DNA from: Paraburkholderia caffeinitolerans
GTDB lineage: Bacteria > Pseudomonadota > Gammaproteobacteria > Burkholderiales > Burkholderiaceae
Assembly: GCF_902859945.1 (NCBI RefSeq)
Contig: NZ_CADIKL010000012.1
Location: 62,001-126,000 of the forward strand
Direction: 5' to 3'
DNA: 64,000 nucleotides
The notes beneath the pieces are model-generated. The model was not told where the DNA came from. It searched no databases and saw nothing but the letters and a program-made list of their open reading frames with translations. The position numbers were made by a program, and so were the translations under genes. Below, piece after piece: positions 37,010 to 47,623 of this stretch. Each line of letters begins with the position of its first letter. The stretch's first letter is position 1.

Positions 37010-37504
37010 ATGGTCGAACTGCACACGAACCACGGCGTCATCAAGCTCGAACTGAACGCCGAGAAGGCACCGAAAACGGTCGCCAACTTCCTCAACTACG
37101 TGAAGAGCGGCCACTACGACGGCACGGTGTTCCACCGCGTCATCGACGGCTTCATGATCCAGGGCGGCGGCTTCGACGCCAGCATGCAGCAAAAGCCCAC
37201 CCAGGCAACGATCGAGAACGAAGCGAACAACGGCCTGAAGAACGAGCGCGGCTCGATCGCCATGGCGCGCACCAACGATCCGCACTCGGCATCGGCGCAG
37301 TTCTTCATCAACGTTGCCGACAACGACTTCCTGAACCACTCGTCGCCGACGCCGCAAGGCTGGGGCTACGCCGTGTTCGGCAAGGTCGTCGACGGCCTCG
37401 ACGTGGTCGAGAAAATCAAGAAGGTCAAGACGGGTTCGAAGGGCTTTCATCAGGACGTGCCGGTCGAAAACGTCGTGATCGAGAAGGCAGTCGTCGTCGA
37501 ATAA
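37010..37504 (+). CDS. ppiB: Cytoplasmic cyclophilin-type peptidyl-prolyl isomerase PpiB
   Basis: This 164-residue protein is a compact single-domain cyclophilin without signal peptide ([23 protein letters not shown]...). It shares [30 protein letters not shown] and [14 protein letters not shown] with the preceding periplasmic paralogue, from which it presumably arose by tandem duplication. It likely assists folding in the cytoplasm. lpxH starts 24 bases after it, so they are probably co-transcribed. Confidence 0.95.
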   Translation: MVELHTNHGVIKLELNAEKAPKTVANFLNYVKSGHYDGTVFHRVIDGFMIQGGGFDASMQQKPTQATIENEANNGLKNERGSIAMARTNDPHSASAQFFINVADNDFLNHSSPTPQGWGYAVFGKVVDGLDVVEKIKKVKTGSKGFHQDVPVENVVIEKAVVVE

Positions 37505-37528
37505 CGTCAAGAGGCGCACGCTTCACTC

Positions 37529-38326
37529 ATGCTGCAGGAAAAGGCATTAAGACACGCCGCTGCGGGCGTGCCCGGCGAGGGCAGACGTCCGCATGCGGCG
37601 CGTCCATTTTTCTTCATCTCCGACCTGCACCTGAGTGTAGCCATTCCGCGCACGGTCGCCGCGTTCGAGCATTTCATCAGCGTCACGGCCGATCAGGCCG
37701 ACTCGGTGTTCATTCTCGGCGACCTCTTCGAATACTGGATCGGCGACGACATGCTCGCCGATCCGTTCGTCGCGCGCATGACCGCGCTGATGCACACGCT
37801 CTCCGAGCGCGGCATCGCGCTCTACGTCATGCACGGCAACCGCGACTTCCTGCTGGGCAAGCGCTTCATGCAAGCCGCGGGCGCCATCTGGCTACCCGAC
37901 CCCATCGCCATCACCGCATTCGGCACGCGCATCGCGCTCGCCCACGGCGACGCGCTGTGCACCGACGATCGTGGCTATCAGTTCTTTCGTCGTTTCGCGC
38001 GCAACCGTCTCGCGCAACTGCTCTTTCTCGCGTGGCCGTTCCGCTGGCGCCGCAGACTCGCAGAACGCATGCGCCACAAAAGCGAAGCGGGCCGCGAGCG
38101 GCCCACACTGCCGAAATACGATGTCACCGCCAAGGGGGTTGCGACGCTCTTCAGGCGCGCACGCGCGAACACGATCATTCACGGGCACACACATCGCCCC
38201 GCGCGCCATCAGGAACCCGGTGGCACGCGCTGGGTACTGCCCGACTGGGACCTCGATCACGGCAAGCCGCGCGGCGGTTATCTGCGCGTCGACGCTGAAG
38301 GGTTCAGAATGTTGCCGCTCGATTGA
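37529..38326 (+). CDS. lpxH: UDP-2,3-diacylglucosamine diphosphatase
   Basis: This 265-residue calcineurin-fold enzyme hydrolyses UDP-2,3-diacylglucosamine to lipid X in lipid A synthesis. The metal-ligand motifs are present: SDLHLS (Asp32, His34), ILGDLFEYW, MHGNRDFLLG and the final HGHTHRP. The family's typical length is about 240; the extra N-terminal 25 residues are odd but no later ATG is supported. It closes the probable ppiA-ppiB-lpxH run, and is convergent with cysE. Confidence 0.94.
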   Translation: MLQEKALRHAAAGVPGEGRRPHAARPFFFISDLHLSVAIPRTVAAFEHFISVTADQADSVFILGDLFEYWIGDDMLADPFVARMTALMHTLSERGIALYVMHGNRDFLLGKRFMQAAGAIWLPDPIAITAFGTRIALAHGDALCTDDRGYQFFRRFARNRLAQLLFLAWPFRWRRRLAERMRHKSEAGRERPTLPKYDVTAKGVATLFRRARANTIIHGHTHRPARHQEPGGTRWVLPDWDLDHGKPRGGYLRVDAEGFRMLPLD

Positions 38327-38374
38327 GCAGTAGAAGTTGGGGGCCAGTGGCGTAGAGAAAATGCAGCGCGCAAT

Positions 38375-39196
38375 TCAAACCCGTGTCGCCGCGTTCTCTT
38401 GAGTCTCTTCAGACTCGCGCGGCATCGCCCCACCCTCCAACCCCTCCGAAAGCCTGCGCAGTTCCGCGAGCGTCGCATCGGCGCCATGCAGCGCTTCGAG
38501 CCGCGCGCCCAGCCGCTCGAGCGCGGCGGCAATCGCATCCACGCGCTGCGTCTGTGTGGCGGCATGATCGATCAAGCCATGAATGGCGAGCGAGACAGGA
38601 TCATCCGCATTCGGCGTGATGCCGTAGGCGCAGAATCCCTCACGCGCCGCCCCCGGCTTCGCCTGCTCAGGCGTGGTCTTCGCGGGCGCGATAATGCGCG
38701 CCGGATTGCCCACCGCAGTACCGCCCGCGGGCACCGGCTTCACGACCACGGCGTTCGAGCCGATCTTCGCCTGCGCGCCCACCGTGAAGCCGCCCAGCAC
38801 TTTCGCACCCGCGCCCACGATCACTCCGGGGCCAAGCGTCGGATGGCGCTTCGCACCACGCGTGAGCGACGTGCCGCCAAGCGTCACGCCCTGGTAGATC
38901 GTGCAGTCGTCGCCGACTTCGGCGGTCTCGCCAATCACCACGCCCATGCCGTGATCGATGAACACGCGCCGCCCAATGGTGGCGCCCGGATGGATCTCGA
39001 TACCGGTCAAAAAGCGCGCGACCTGCGAGACATAGCGTGCAAGCCAGCGGCGCTTCGCGAGCCAGCAGGCATGGGCAAAGCGATGCAGGACGAGCGCGTG
39101 CAGACCCGGATAACAAGTCAGGACTTCCCAGGCGCTGCGGGCGGCGGGATCGCGCTCGCGGATCGTGGCGATGTCTTCGCGAAGTCTCTTGAACAT
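38375..39196 (-). CDS. cysE: Serine O-acetyltransferase
   Basis: The 273-residue enzyme acetylates serine to start cysteine synthesis. It has the N-terminal helical part ([18 protein letters not shown]) and a left-handed beta-helix of hexapeptide repeats ([36 protein letters not shown]), with the active His and Asp in the FIDHG loop. The C-terminal 60 residues beyond the helix are long and low in conservation. The ATG at 39196 gives the expected start. A TACAAT about 110 bases upstream could be a -10 box. Confidence 0.93.
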   Translation of the reverse strand: MFKRLREDIATIRERDPAARSAWEVLTCYPGLHALVLHRFAHACWLAKRRWLARYVSQVARFLTGIEIHPGATIGRRVFIDHGMGVVIGETAEVGDDCTIYQGVTLGGTSLTRGAKRHPTLGPGVIVGAGAKVLGGFTVGAQAKIGSNAVVVKPVPAGGTAVGNPARIIAPAKTTPEQAKPGAAREGFCAYGITPNADDPVSLAIHGLIDHAATQTQRVDAIAAALERLGARLEALHGADATLAELRRLSEGLEGGAMPRESEETQENAATRV

Positions 39197-39423
39197 GGCA
39201 GTCACACGCTGGACGTGAGGAACATGGGGGAAACGGCCGCGCGTCGCCCTTGGCGCACGCGGCTCATGCACGGCTTTAGCAGCCGGGCTGATTTGCTTGT
39301 GATCGAAAATCGATTGTAGGCGAAAGGCGCGCGCAAGCTGGCAAGCCCCCGCGGGCATCAAGGTCGGAGGCGCCGCAGCGGTGTGTCCTCGCGACGCGGC
39401 GCGCCACGGGGCTATTTCGCGCC

Positions 39424-40278
39424 TTATTTGCCCTTGCGCATCAGGATGTGCTTGGCGATCCCGCGCACGATGTTGACCTCCTCGCGCTCGAGCCCGGAGC
39501 GCGCGAAGAGCCGTCGCAGCCGCGACATCAACTTTTTCGGGTTGGCGGGGTCGAGAAAATCGAGCGCGATCAGGGCGTTCTCCAGATGCACGTACATGCG
39601 CTCGATGTCGTCGCTCGTGGCGAGCGGCGTGCCAGCGGACGCCCCGCCCGGCACCGCCCCCGGCAATGCGATGCCGGGCTCGCCCTCGCCGAGGTACGCG
39701 AGCCGCAGTTCGTAGGCCAGCACCTGCACCGCCTGCGCCAGATTGAGCGAGCTATAGGCCGGATTCGCCGGAATGTGGGCGAGCGCGCTGCAGCGCTCGA
39801 CATCGTCGTTCGAAAGCCCGGTGCGCTCATTGCCGAACACCAGCGCGATGTCGCCATGCGCAACCTGGCGGCAGGCATCCTGCACTGCCTGGCGTGGCGC
39901 ACCCGGCGGCGGACCATATTCGCGCGTGCGCGCCGTGAGCGCCAACGACCATTGCACGCCCGCGAGGGCATCGGCCAGCGTCGGGACGATATGAGCGGCG
40001 GCAAGCACGTCGTCGGCGCCGCTCGCCATCGCGACGGCTTCCGGGTCGCAATGGACCTGCGGTACGCGCGGCGCGACCAGCACGAGCCGCGAAAAACCCA
40101 TCGTCTTCAGCGCGCGCGCCGCGGCGCCGACGTTGCCCGGGTGGCTGGGCTCGACCAGCACGAAGCGAGTAGACGTGAAACCGCCTCGCAGCGGCTCGTG
40201 GGTTTCACCGGCGGGCGATGCGGATGCCGCTGCGGCGGCCGGATGAGCGGAAGGAGCGTGTGAGTCTGGGGGAACCAA
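39424..40278 (-). CDS. trmJ: tRNA (cytidine/uridine-2'-O-)-methyltransferase TrmJ
   Basis: The 284-residue SPOUT methyltransferase modifies the ribose at position 32 of several tRNAs. SPOUT signatures are present: [19 protein letters not shown] near residue 44, [15 protein letters not shown] near 150 and [12 protein letters not shown] near 180. The first 38 residues are Ala/Ser/Pro-rich and unsupported by family length, and the assigned start is a TTG with no good ribosome site, so the true start is uncertain. It is divergent from suhB. Confidence 0.9.
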   Translation of the reverse strand: MVPPDSHAPSAHPAAAAASASPAGETHEPLRGGFTSTRFVLVEPSHPGNVGAAARALKTMGFSRLVLVAPRVPQVHCDPEAVAMASGADDVLAAAHIVPTLADALAGVQWSLALTARTREYGPPPGAPRQAVQDACRQVAHGDIALVFGNERTGLSNDDVERCSALAHIPANPAYSSLNLAQAVQVLAYELRLAYLGEGEPGIALPGAVPGGASAGTPLATSDDIERMYVHLENALIALDFLDPANPKKLMSRLRRLFARSGLEREEVNIVRGIAKHILMRKGK

Positions 40279-40619
40279 GATGAATCTCTGAGGGCAGCAA
40301 ATATAGAAATTTCTATGTTATCGCGCCTTGGCCGCCCGGCCTATCCGCACCGTCGGACGGGCCTCCATCAGGCACGGCTATCGATACAGCGATAGGAATA
40401 CCTATATTCGGGTAAAATACGAGATTCGCGCGTTTTCGGCCGGCAAGGCCGCCGCGCACCGCTCTTATCCAATTCGTCTCCGTTGGCGGTTCAGGACCTG
40501 CAAGCCCAGCCGCAAGCCGTTTGCGGCTCGCGCCCTGTCCAATCGTTAGACGCTTTATCTTCTGCACCACCGGCGCGCCGCATGCTCGGGCACGCGCCGG
40601 ACAACAAGGATCCAGGCAC
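40279..40619. promoter_or_regulatory. Divergent trmJ / suhB control region with repeated dyads
   Basis: These 341 bases contain a perfect 14-bp palindrome ATAGAAATTTCTAT at 40303-40316 and a similar dyad ATAGG-AATA-CCTAT at 40392-40405, plus CTATCG-n6-CGATAG at 40378-40395. TAAAAT at 40413-40418 could be the suhB -10 box. No gene is seen. The similarity of the first two dyads suggests a shared factor, which is inference. Confidence 0.45.
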
Positions 40620-41420
40620 ATGCATCCCATGCTCAACATCGCTGTCAAGGCCGCGCGTCGCGCCGGACAGATCATCAACCGTGCGTCGCTCGACCTCGAC
40701 CTCGTCCAGGTCGCGAAGAAGCAGCATAACGATTTCGTCACGGAGGTCGACAAGGCGGCTGAAGCGGCCATCATCGACACGCTCAGAACCGCCTACCCCG
40801 ATCACGCGATCCTCGCCGAAGAATCCGGCCACTCGGAGAACGAATCGGAATACCAGTGGATCATCGATCCGCTCGACGGCACGACCAACTTCATTCACGG
40901 CTTCCAGTACTACTGCGTCTCGATTGCGCTCGCGCACAAGGGCATCGTCACGCAAGCCGTGGTCTACGATCCCACCCGCAACGACCTCTTCACCGCCTCG
41001 CGCGGCCGCGGCGCGTTCCTGAATGACCGCCGCATCCGCGTGGGCCGCCGCGACCGTCTCGCCGACGGCCTGATCGGCACCGGCTTTCCGTTCCGCGAAA
41101 AGAACGGCCTCGACAGCTACTGCGAACTGTTCGCCGAAATGACCAACGCCTGCGCCGGCCTGCGCCGTCCGGGCGCAGCAGCGCTCGATCTCGCGAACGT
41201 CGCGGCAGGCCGTATGGACGGCTTCTTCGAACAGGGCCTCAATCCGTGGGACGTGGCCGCGGGCGGCCTGCTCGTGACCGAAGCCGGCGGCCTGGTCGGC
41301 AACTACACGGGCGACTCCGACTTCCTGCACGTGGGCGAAGTCGTCGCCGGCAATCCGAAGATCTACGCGCAAATGGTGCCCGTGCTCTCGAAGTACACGC
41401 GCGTGAAGAAGGAAGGCTGA
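40620..41420 (+). CDS. suhB: Inositol-1-monophosphatase SuhB
   Basis: This 266-residue enzyme dephosphorylates inositol phosphate and, in enterobacteria, also assists ribosomal RNA antitermination and rRNA processing. The metal-binding motif [15 protein letters not shown] is near residue 80, and [15 protein letters not shown] near residue 210. The length matches. I take the ATG at 40620 ([19 protein letters not shown]), since the ribosome-binding context and family alignment support it over the longer open frame. A terminator follows. Confidence 0.95.
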   Translation: MHPMLNIAVKAARRAGQIINRASLDLDLVQVAKKQHNDFVTEVDKAAEAAIIDTLRTAYPDHAILAEESGHSENESEYQWIIDPLDGTTNFIHGFQYYCVSIALAHKGIVTQAVVYDPTRNDLFTASRGRGAFLNDRRIRVGRRDRLADGLIGTGFPFREKNGLDSYCELFAEMTNACAGLRRPGAAALDLANVAAGRMDGFFEQGLNPWDVAAGGLLVTEAGGLVGNYTGDSDFLHVGEVVAGNPKIYAQMVPVLSKYTRVKKEG

Positions 41421-41454
41421 GCGCAGCCGCCTGCCCGCGCTGCTCTGGCGCATC

Positions 41455-41476
41455 AAGCGGCTTCGGCCGCTTTTTT
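41455..41476 (+). terminator. Intrinsic terminator of suhB
   Basis: AAGCGGC and GCCGCTT form a stem around a TTCG tetraloop followed by TTTT, 34 bases after suhB. Confidence 0.9.
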
Positions 41477-41551
41477 GTTTCGCGCGCGGTTTCGCGGGCG
41501 AGGTTGTCGCCCTGACGATCCACGACGACACCCCAACGGAACTTCCCCGCG

Positions 41552-42901
41552 ATGAGGAAAGGCTTCTACACGATCATCGCCGCGCAGTTCGTTTCGTCGC
41601 TCGCCGACAACGCGCTGCTGATTGCGGCAATCGCACTGCTCACGGTGATCTCGTCGCCGGCCTGGGTCACGCCGCTCCTGCAGATTTTCTTCACGATCTC
41701 CTACGTGCTGCTCGCGCCCTTCGTGGGAGCATTCGCCGACGCGCTGCAAAAGCGCCACGTGATGTTCGTCTCGAACGCGCTCAAAGCGGCCGGCTGCCTG
41801 CTGATGATCGCGGGCGCACACCCAATGATCGCCTATGGCGTGGTGGGCTTCGGCGCGGCGGCCTACTCGCCTGCAAAATACGGAATCCTTACCGAATTGC
41901 TGCCCGCCGAAAAGCTCGTCGCGGCGAATGCGTGGCTCGAATCGGCCACCGTGCTCTCGACGATCGCGGGCACGATGCTGGGCGGCGCGCTCGTTTCCAC
42001 TTACGCCGAGCGCTTTGTCGCGCATCACCCGATACCGTTCATCCGCACCGCCGCCGATCTCGCGATGCTCGCGGTAATGCTCACCTACGCGCTCGCCGCG
42101 CTCATCAACTTCGGCATTCCCGACACCGGCGCGCGCTACGAGAACCGGCTCAGGGAGCCGGGCCGCCTCGTGTCCGACTTCGTGCATTGCTTCAACGTGC
42201 TGTGGGCCGACAAGCTCGCGCAAATCGCGCTGTGGGTCACGACGCTGATGTGGGGCGCCGCCGTCACACTGCAACTGCTCGTGCTCAAATGGGCCGATGC
42301 GAATCTCGGCCTGTCGCTCTCGAAGGCCGCTGTGATGCAAGGCGTGACGGGGCTGGGCATCGCGCTGGGCGCGGCGGCCGCGGCCGCCTGGGTGTCGCTG
42401 CGCGCGTCGTTGCGCGTGCTGCCGGTGGGCGTGCTGTGCGGCTTGGTGGCGGTGGCAATGGCGTTCTACAGCAAGGGGCTTTTCCCGCCGGGCGAAGGCG
42501 TGCGCGTCGGCGCGTTCGTCATGCCCTTCTACCTGCTTTTCGCGTATCCGCTGATGGTGCTGCTCGGCACGCTCGCGGGCTTTTTCATCGTGCCGATGAA
42601 CGCGCTGCTCCAGCACCGTGGCGCTACGCTGCTCTCGGCAGGTCATTCGATCGCGGTGCAGAACTTCAACCAGAATCTCGCCGTGCTGTTGATGCTCGGC
42701 GCCTACGCACTATTGCTCACGGCAAAGATGCCGGTGCAGTGGATCATCGTCGTGTTCGGCCTGTTCGTCGCCGCGATGATCGGGCTCGGGATGCGGCGCA
42801 GTGCGGCAAACGCGCGCACGATCGACATACAGGCGCTCGTCGACGGGCATAGCGCGCACCAGGCCATCCGGCCAGGCTCGCACGAGCGCGACGCGGGTTA
42901 A
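41552..42901 (+). CDS. LplT-like major facilitator transporter
   Basis: The 449-residue protein has about 11-12 hydrophobic segments and begins MRKGFYTIIAAQFVSSLADNALL, the characteristic LplT opening. It is a paralogue of the transporter at the left window edge, sharing VPMNALLQHRG and AGHSIAVQNFNQN. Lysophospholipid flipping is the inferred role. It ends 34 bases before mutS without a visible terminator, so it may be in an operon with mutS. Confidence 0.88.
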   Translation: MRKGFYTIIAAQFVSSLADNALLIAAIALLTVISSPAWVTPLLQIFFTISYVLLAPFVGAFADALQKRHVMFVSNALKAAGCLLMIAGAHPMIAYGVVGFGAAAYSPAKYGILTELLPAEKLVAANAWLESATVLSTIAGTMLGGALVSTYAERFVAHHPIPFIRTAADLAMLAVMLTYALAALINFGIPDTGARYENRLREPGRLVSDFVHCFNVLWADKLAQIALWVTTLMWGAAVTLQLLVLKWADANLGLSLSKAAVMQGVTGLGIALGAAAAAAWVSLRASLRVLPVGVLCGLVAVAMAFYSKGLFPPGEGVRVGAFVMPFYLLFAYPLMVLLGTLAGFFIVPMNALLQHRGATLLSAGHSIAVQNFNQNLAVLLMLGAYALLLTAKMPVQWIIVVFGLFVAAMIGLGMRRSAANARTIDIQALVDGHSAHQAIRPGSHERDAG

Positions 42902-42935
42902 ACTCACGCCCTGAACTCTTAGCAAGACACCGAGG

Positions 42936-45638
42936 ATGGCTACACACACCGCCAGCGCCAGCGACACCGCGCAACACACCCCCATGATGCAGCAGTACCT
43001 GCGCATCAAGGCCGACCACCCGGGCACGCTCGTGTTCTACCGGATGGGCGACTTCTATGAGCTGTTCTTCGAAGACGCCGAGAAAGCCGCGCGCCTGCTC
43101 GATCTCACGCTAACGCAGCGCGGCGCCTCGGCGGGCAATCCGATCAAGATGGCGGGCGTGCCGCATCACGCCGTCGAGCAATATCTCGCGAAGCTCGTGA
43201 AGCTCGGCGAGTCGGTGGCGATCTGCGAGCAGATCGGCGACCCGGCCACCTCGAAGGGCCCGGTCGAGCGCAAGGTCGTGCGCGTGGTCACGCCCGGCAC
43301 ACTCACCGACGCCGCGCTCCTCTCCGACAAGAACGACGTCTACCTGATGGCGGTCTGCCCCGGTCACAACCGGCGCGGCGCGACGGTCAACGTCGGGCTA
43401 GCGTGGCTGAACCTCGCGAGCGGCGCGCTGCGCCTCGCGGAAGTCGCGCCGGACCAAGTCGCGGCGGCATTCGAGCGCATTCGCCCCGCGGAAATCCTTG
43501 TGGCGGAAATGCCGGCGGAATCCTCGGGCTGGGCACCGCCCGCTGGAAACGGGGCAAGTTCGGCCGGTGCATTGACACGCGTGCCGGCCTGGCACTTCGA
43601 CGTCACCTCGGGCAAGCAGCGCCTGTGCGACCAGCTCGATGTCGCAAGCCTCGACGGTTTCGGCGCGCAGGCGCTCACCAGCGCCTGCGGCGCGGCCGGC
43701 GCGCTACTGCTGTATGCGGCGGCCACGCAAGGCCAGCAGTTGCGGCACGTGCGCAGCCTCAAGGTCGAAGCCGAATCCGAATACATCGGGCTCGATCCGG
43801 CCACGCGCCGCAATCTCGAACTGACCGAAACGCTGCGCGGCACCGAATCGCCCACGCTGTGCTCGCTGCTCGACACATGCAGCACCGCCATGGGCAGCCG
43901 CCTGCTGCGGCATTGGCTACACCATCCGCCGCGCGACGCAGGCATCGCACAGATGCGCCAGCAGGCCATCGGCGCGCTGCTCGAAGCGCCGCCGCCCGCC
44001 AGCGTCGACGCATTGCGCGGCGCGTTGCGCCAGATCGCCGACGTCGAGCGCATCACGGGGCGCCTTGCGCTGCTCTCGGCGCGCCCGCGCGATCTGTCGA
44101 GCCTGCGCGACACCTTCACCGGCCTGCCCGCGCTGCGCGAGCAGGTCGCCGCAGCGAGCGGCGCCTCGGCCACGCTCGCCCACATCGTCGAGGCGCTCGA
44201 GCCGCCCGGCGAGTGCGCCGACCTGCTGCAACGCGCGGTCGCGCCCGAGCCGGCCGCCATGGTGCGCGACGGCGGCGTAATCGCGCCCGGCTACGACGCC
44301 GAACTCGACGAACTGCGCAACCTGTCCGAGAACTGCGGCCAGTTCCTGATCGACCTCGAGGCGCGCGAGCGCACGCGCACCGGCATCGGCAATTTGCGGG
44401 TCGAATACAACAAGGTGCATGGCTTCTATATCGAAGTCACGCGCGGCCAGACCGACAAGGTGCCTGACGACTATCGCCGCCGCCAGACGCTCAAGAACGC
44501 CGAGCGCTATATCACGCCCGAGCTCAAGGCATTCGAGGACAAGGCGCTCTCCGCACAGGAGCGCGCACTCGCCCGCGAGAAGGCGCTCTACGACGCACTG
44601 CTCCAGTCCCTGCTGCCCTTCATTCCCGATTGCCAGCGCGTCGCGGCGGCGCTCGCCGAGCTCGACCTGCTCGCCGCCTTCGCCGAACGTGCGCGCGCGC
44701 TCGACTGGAATGCGCCGGAATTCTCCGAAGCGCCCGGCATCGAAATCGAACAGGGGCGTCACCCGGTCGTCGAAGCGCAGGTCGAGCAGTTCATCGCCAA
44801 CGACTGCACACTGACCGCCGAGCGCAAGCTGCTGCTCATCACCGGCCCGAACATGGGCGGCAAATCGACGTTCATGCGCCAGACCGCGCTCATCGCGCTG
44901 CTCGCTTACGTGGGCAGCTATGTGCCAGCCAGACGCGCGCGCTTCGGCCCGATTGACCGCATATTCACCCGCATCGGCGCCGCCGACGATCTCGCGGGCG
45001 GCCGCTCGACCTTCATGGTCGAAATGACCGAAGCCGCCGCCATTCTCAACGACGCCACGCCGCAAAGTCTCGTGCTGATGGACGAGATCGGGCGCGGCAC
45101 GTCGACCTTCGACGGCCTCGCGCTCGCATGGGCCATTGCGCGACACCTGCTCACGAGCAACGGCTGCCATACGTTGTTCGCAACGCACTATTTCGAACTC
45201 ACGCAATTGCCCGCGGAATTCGCGCAGGCAGCCAACGTGCACCTGTCGGCGGTCGAGCACGGACACGGCATCGTGTTCCTGCACGCCGTGAGCGAAGGCC
45301 CTGCGAACCAGAGCTACGGCCTCCAGGTCGCGCAGCTTGCCGGTGTGCCCAACCCCGTGATCCGCGCGGCGCGCAAGCACCTCGTGTATCTGGAGCAGCT
45401 CTCGGCCGGGCAGCCCACGCCGCAGCTCGACCTGTTCGCCGCCCCTGCCGCTGCCGAAGACGACGATTTCGACGCGCAACCGTACGTGGAAGACGCACCG
45501 ACAGCGGTCGACCCCGGCGCCGCGCTCGTCGCCGAACGCCTGCGCGCGCTCGATCCGAATGAGTTGCGCCCGCGCGACGCGCTCGATCTGTTGTACGAAC
45601 TGCATGAGCTGGCCACAGCGCCGGACGGCAAACGCTGA
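42936..45638 (+). CDS. mutS: DNA mismatch repair protein MutS
   Basis: This 900-residue protein recognises mismatches and starts methyl-directed repair. The mismatch-binding [11 protein letters not shown] (Phe-x-Glu) is near residue 38; the ATPase Walker A is GPNMGGKST and Walker B is [14 protein letters not shown] near residue 714, followed by [10 protein letters not shown]. The C-terminal region after 800 contains the typical linker and tetramerisation segment. A GAGG site precedes the ATG. A hairpin without a strong T-tract lies just downstream at 45658-45683. Confidence 0.97.
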   Translation: MATHTASASDTAQHTPMMQQYLRIKADHPGTLVFYRMGDFYELFFEDAEKAARLLDLTLTQRGASAGNPIKMAGVPHHAVEQYLAKLVKLGESVAICEQIGDPATSKGPVERKVVRVVTPGTLTDAALLSDKNDVYLMAVCPGHNRRGATVNVGLAWLNLASGALRLAEVAPDQVAAAFERIRPAEILVAEMPAESSGWAPPAGNGASSAGALTRVPAWHFDVTSGKQRLCDQLDVASLDGFGAQALTSACGAAGALLLYAAATQGQQLRHVRSLKVEAESEYIGLDPATRRNLELTETLRGTESPTLCSLLDTCSTAMGSRLLRHWLHHPPRDAGIAQMRQQAIGALLEAPPPASVDALRGALRQIADVERITGRLALLSARPRDLSSLRDTFTGLPALREQVAAASGASATLAHIVEALEPPGECADLLQRAVAPEPAAMVRDGGVIAPGYDAELDELRNLSENCGQFLIDLEARERTRTGIGNLRVEYNKVHGFYIEVTRGQTDKVPDDYRRRQTLKNAERYITPELKAFEDKALSAQERALAREKALYDALLQSLLPFIPDCQRVAAALAELDLLAAFAERARALDWNAPEFSEAPGIEIEQGRHPVVEAQVEQFIANDCTLTAERKLLLITGPNMGGKSTFMRQTALIALLAYVGSYVPARRARFGPIDRIFTRIGAADDLAGGRSTFMVEMTEAAAILNDATPQSLVLMDEIGRGTSTFDGLALAWAIARHLLTSNGCHTLFATHYFELTQLPAEFAQAANVHLSAVEHGHGIVFLHAVSEGPANQSYGLQVAQLAGVPNPVIRAARKHLVYLEQLSAGQPTPQLDLFAAPAAAEDDDFDAQPYVEDAPTAVDPGAALVAERLRALDPNELRPRDALDLLYELHELATAPDGKR

Positions 45639-46956
45639 GCGTCGCTTCACGACGCCGCCCCGGCCATTTCCGCATGGCCGGGGTGTTGCTATTTCGGGGC
45701 GTCGCGGACTACCAGCCGCGCTCGTCTGCCTGGCGCTGTTCGGCCTGCCGCTCGCCGCGTTAGCGCAAGACCCTTCGCCTTCGCCGCGTTATTCGTTCGC
45801 CGTCGTCGCGAACGTCGTCACCGAGCCCGGCGACGAAATCACGCTTCAGCGCCTCATCGACGCGATCGGCCGCGATCCACAGCTCTCGTTCGCCGTCTAT
45901 GACGGCAACCTCAAAGGGCCGCGCGAGACCTGCACGGATCGCCTCTACGACCGACGCCGCGCATTGCTCGACGCGTCGCGCGTGCCGCTCGTGTTCGTGC
46001 CGGGGCAGCGCGACTGGAGCACCTGCGGCGGCTCTGGCGCAGGCGGCTACGATCCGGTCGAGCGGCTCGATTTCCTGCGCCAAAACTTCTTCACCGACAC
46101 CAATTCGCTCGGCCAATCGCCTCTCACGCTCACGCGCGAAAGCGAGGTCTCGCGCTTTCGTCCGTATCGGGAAAATACACGCTGGCAGCTCGGCGATACG
46201 GTGTTCATCGCACTGAACGCGCCCGACGGCAACAATCATTATCTGAACGCCGGCGGCCGCAACGGCGAATTTGAAGACCGCGTGATAGCCAACGGCTTCT
46301 GGCTGGAGCATGCCGCCGAGTTCGCGCGCCGCCGCAATGCACGTGCCATCGTCATCTTCATGCAGGGCAACGCGATGCCCGAGCAGTACGAACATCAGGA
46401 GCGCTTTGCATGGCTACGTTTTCGCCGCACGCCCCGCGATGGCTACACCGAGTTGCGGCGCAGTCTCACGAAGCTCGCGGAAACTTTCCGGGGCCCGGTG
46501 ATCCTCGTGCAACCGGAAACGACGAAGCTCGCGCGTGGCTTCACCATCGATCAGCCGCTGCGCAACGAGAAGGGAATCAGGATTGCTAACGTTACGCGGA
46601 TTGCGTTCTCGCTGCACGACCCGCTCACGCAATGGCTTCAGATCGATGCGGACATGGCGCGCCGCACGCCGCTGCGCGTGAGCGTGCATGAGGTGCCCAA
46701 GCACCTGCCGCTGCTGCCGCCTCAACCGCCGACGCTATTGCAAGGCGGCAGCAGCGAACCAGCGTTGCCGGAAATGCCCGAAATATCGTCGATGCCAGAC
46801 GTGACGGAAATCCCCGGGATGCAACAGGCGCCCGATGCAAACGGCGCGAGCGGGACAAATCAGGGGGGAGAAATTGCCCCAAGCGGGCGTGCGCCAGGCG
46901 GCGCGGGCGCGGGAACGGTGATGCCCTCGTGGCCTTCACAGCGCGTGGCGCCATGA
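45604..46956 (+). CDS. Exported calcineurin-fold-like protein with degenerate metal site
   Basis: The mature part from about residue 52 resembles metallophosphoesterases: YSFAVVANV..., [38 protein letters not shown]. But the family's metal ligands are missing: no D-x-H at the first motif, YDGN instead of GD-N, and GQRD instead of GNHD. A signal peptide ([17 protein letters not shown]) lies 33-50 residues in; no good start codon is adjacent to it and the chosen ATG overlaps the end of mutS by 35 bases, so the start is uncertain. The last 90 residues are rich in Pro, Gly and Ser. Unknown role. Confidence 0.7.
   Translation: MSWPQRRTANAERRFTTPPRPFPHGRGVAISGRRGLPAALVCLALFGLPLAALAQDPSPSPRYSFAVVANVVTEPGDEITLQRLIDAIGRDPQLSFAVYDGNLKGPRETCTDRLYDRRRALLDASRVPLVFVPGQRDWSTCGGSGAGGYDPVERLDFLRQNFFTDTNSLGQSPLTLTRESEVSRFRPYRENTRWQLGDTVFIALNAPDGNNHYLNAGGRNGEFEDRVIANGFWLEHAAEFARRRNARAIVIFMQGNAMPEQYEHQERFAWLRFRRTPRDGYTELRRSLTKLAETFRGPVILVQPETTKLARGFTIDQPLRNEKGIRIANVTRIAFSLHDPLTQWLQIDADMARRTPLRVSVHEVPKHLPLLPPQPPTLLQGGSSEPALPEMPEISSMPDVTEIPGMQQAPDANGASGTNQGGEIAPSGRAPGGAGAGTVMPSWPSQRVAP
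45658..45683 (+). terminator. Hairpin after mutS
   Basis: CCCCGGCCAT and ATGGCCGGGG form a 10-bp stem around TTCCGC but only TGTTGC follows, so termination would be weak. It overlaps the start of the downstream exported protein gene. Confidence 0.5.
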
Positions 46957-47008
46957 ACGGTACGGGACGAGCGGGGAACGAAGCGAAAAACGAACCGGGA
47001 CGTGAAGC

Positions 47009-47039
47009 AAAACGCGCCGGCAGTCACTACCGGCGCGTT
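47009..47039 (-). terminator. Intrinsic terminator of the FKBP-type isomerase gene
   Basis: On the minus strand AACGCGCCGG pairs with CCGGCGCGTT around a 9-base loop, followed by TTTT, 7 bases after the gene. Confidence 0.8.
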
Positions 47040-47045
47040 GCCCAA

Positions 47046-47591
47046 TCAATGCAGGGTGGGTTTGGAAGCCGCTTCTTCACCGTCCTCGTCATCATCCTCA
47101 TCGGCGATTTCAAGGCCGTCCGCGCCATGCGCATGCTCGTGCTCGATCTCGTCCTCGGTGGCCTGACGCACTTCCTTGACCGACAGCGCGAAACGCAATG
47201 CCATGCCCGCTAGCGGGTGATTGCCGTCGAGCACGACTTTATCCTCGGCAACGTCGGTGACGGTGTAGATGAGCGTGTCGAGATCATCGTCGCCTTCTTC
47301 GGGCGTGCCTTCGAACTGCATACCCACTTCGAGCGGCTCCGGGAAGCGGTTGCGCGGCTCGATCTTGACGAGGTCGGGATCGTACTCCCCGAAAGCGTCG
47401 GAAGGCTCAAGCTGGATCTGGGTCTCGAAGCCCGGCTCCTTGCCGTCCAGCACTTCCTCGATCTTGGGGAACGTGCCATCATAGCCGCCGTGCAGATAGA
47501 CCATCGGCTCGTCGCTTTCCTCGATCAGATTGCCCTGCGCATCCGATAGCTTGTAAGCGACCGACACGACGGTGTCCTTTGCAATTTTCAT
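47046..47591 (-). CDS. FKBP-type peptidyl-prolyl isomerase (SlyD/FkpB-like)
   Basis: The 181-residue protein has an FKBP domain with a flap insert (MVYLHGGYDGTFPKIEEVL, DAFGEYDPDLV) and ends in a strongly acidic, His-containing tail (EHEHAHGADGL...EDDDEDGEE) like that of SlyD, a nickel-binding prolyl isomerase and chaperone. A good GGAGGATCG site precedes the ATG at 47591. It is divergent from the roxA-type gene, the two being only 32 bases apart. SlyD proper has a longer His/Cys tail, so I leave the symbol blank. Confidence 0.88.
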   Translation of the reverse strand: MKIAKDTVVSVAYKLSDAQGNLIEESDEPMVYLHGGYDGTFPKIEEVLDGKEPGFETQIQLEPSDAFGEYDPDLVKIEPRNRFPEPLEVGMQFEGTPEEGDDDLDTLIYTVTDVAEDKVVLDGNHPLAGMALRFALSVKEVRQATEDEIEHEHAHGADGLEIADEDDDEDGEEAASKPTLH

Positions 47592-47623
47592 TCGATCCTC
47601 CAGATTACAGACCACATTATACG

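Noticed and set aside
43917..45650. A 577-codon open frame opposite mutS
   Set aside because: It is the shadow of mutS codons in a third-position GC-rich genome; there is no ribosome-binding site or recognisable motif.
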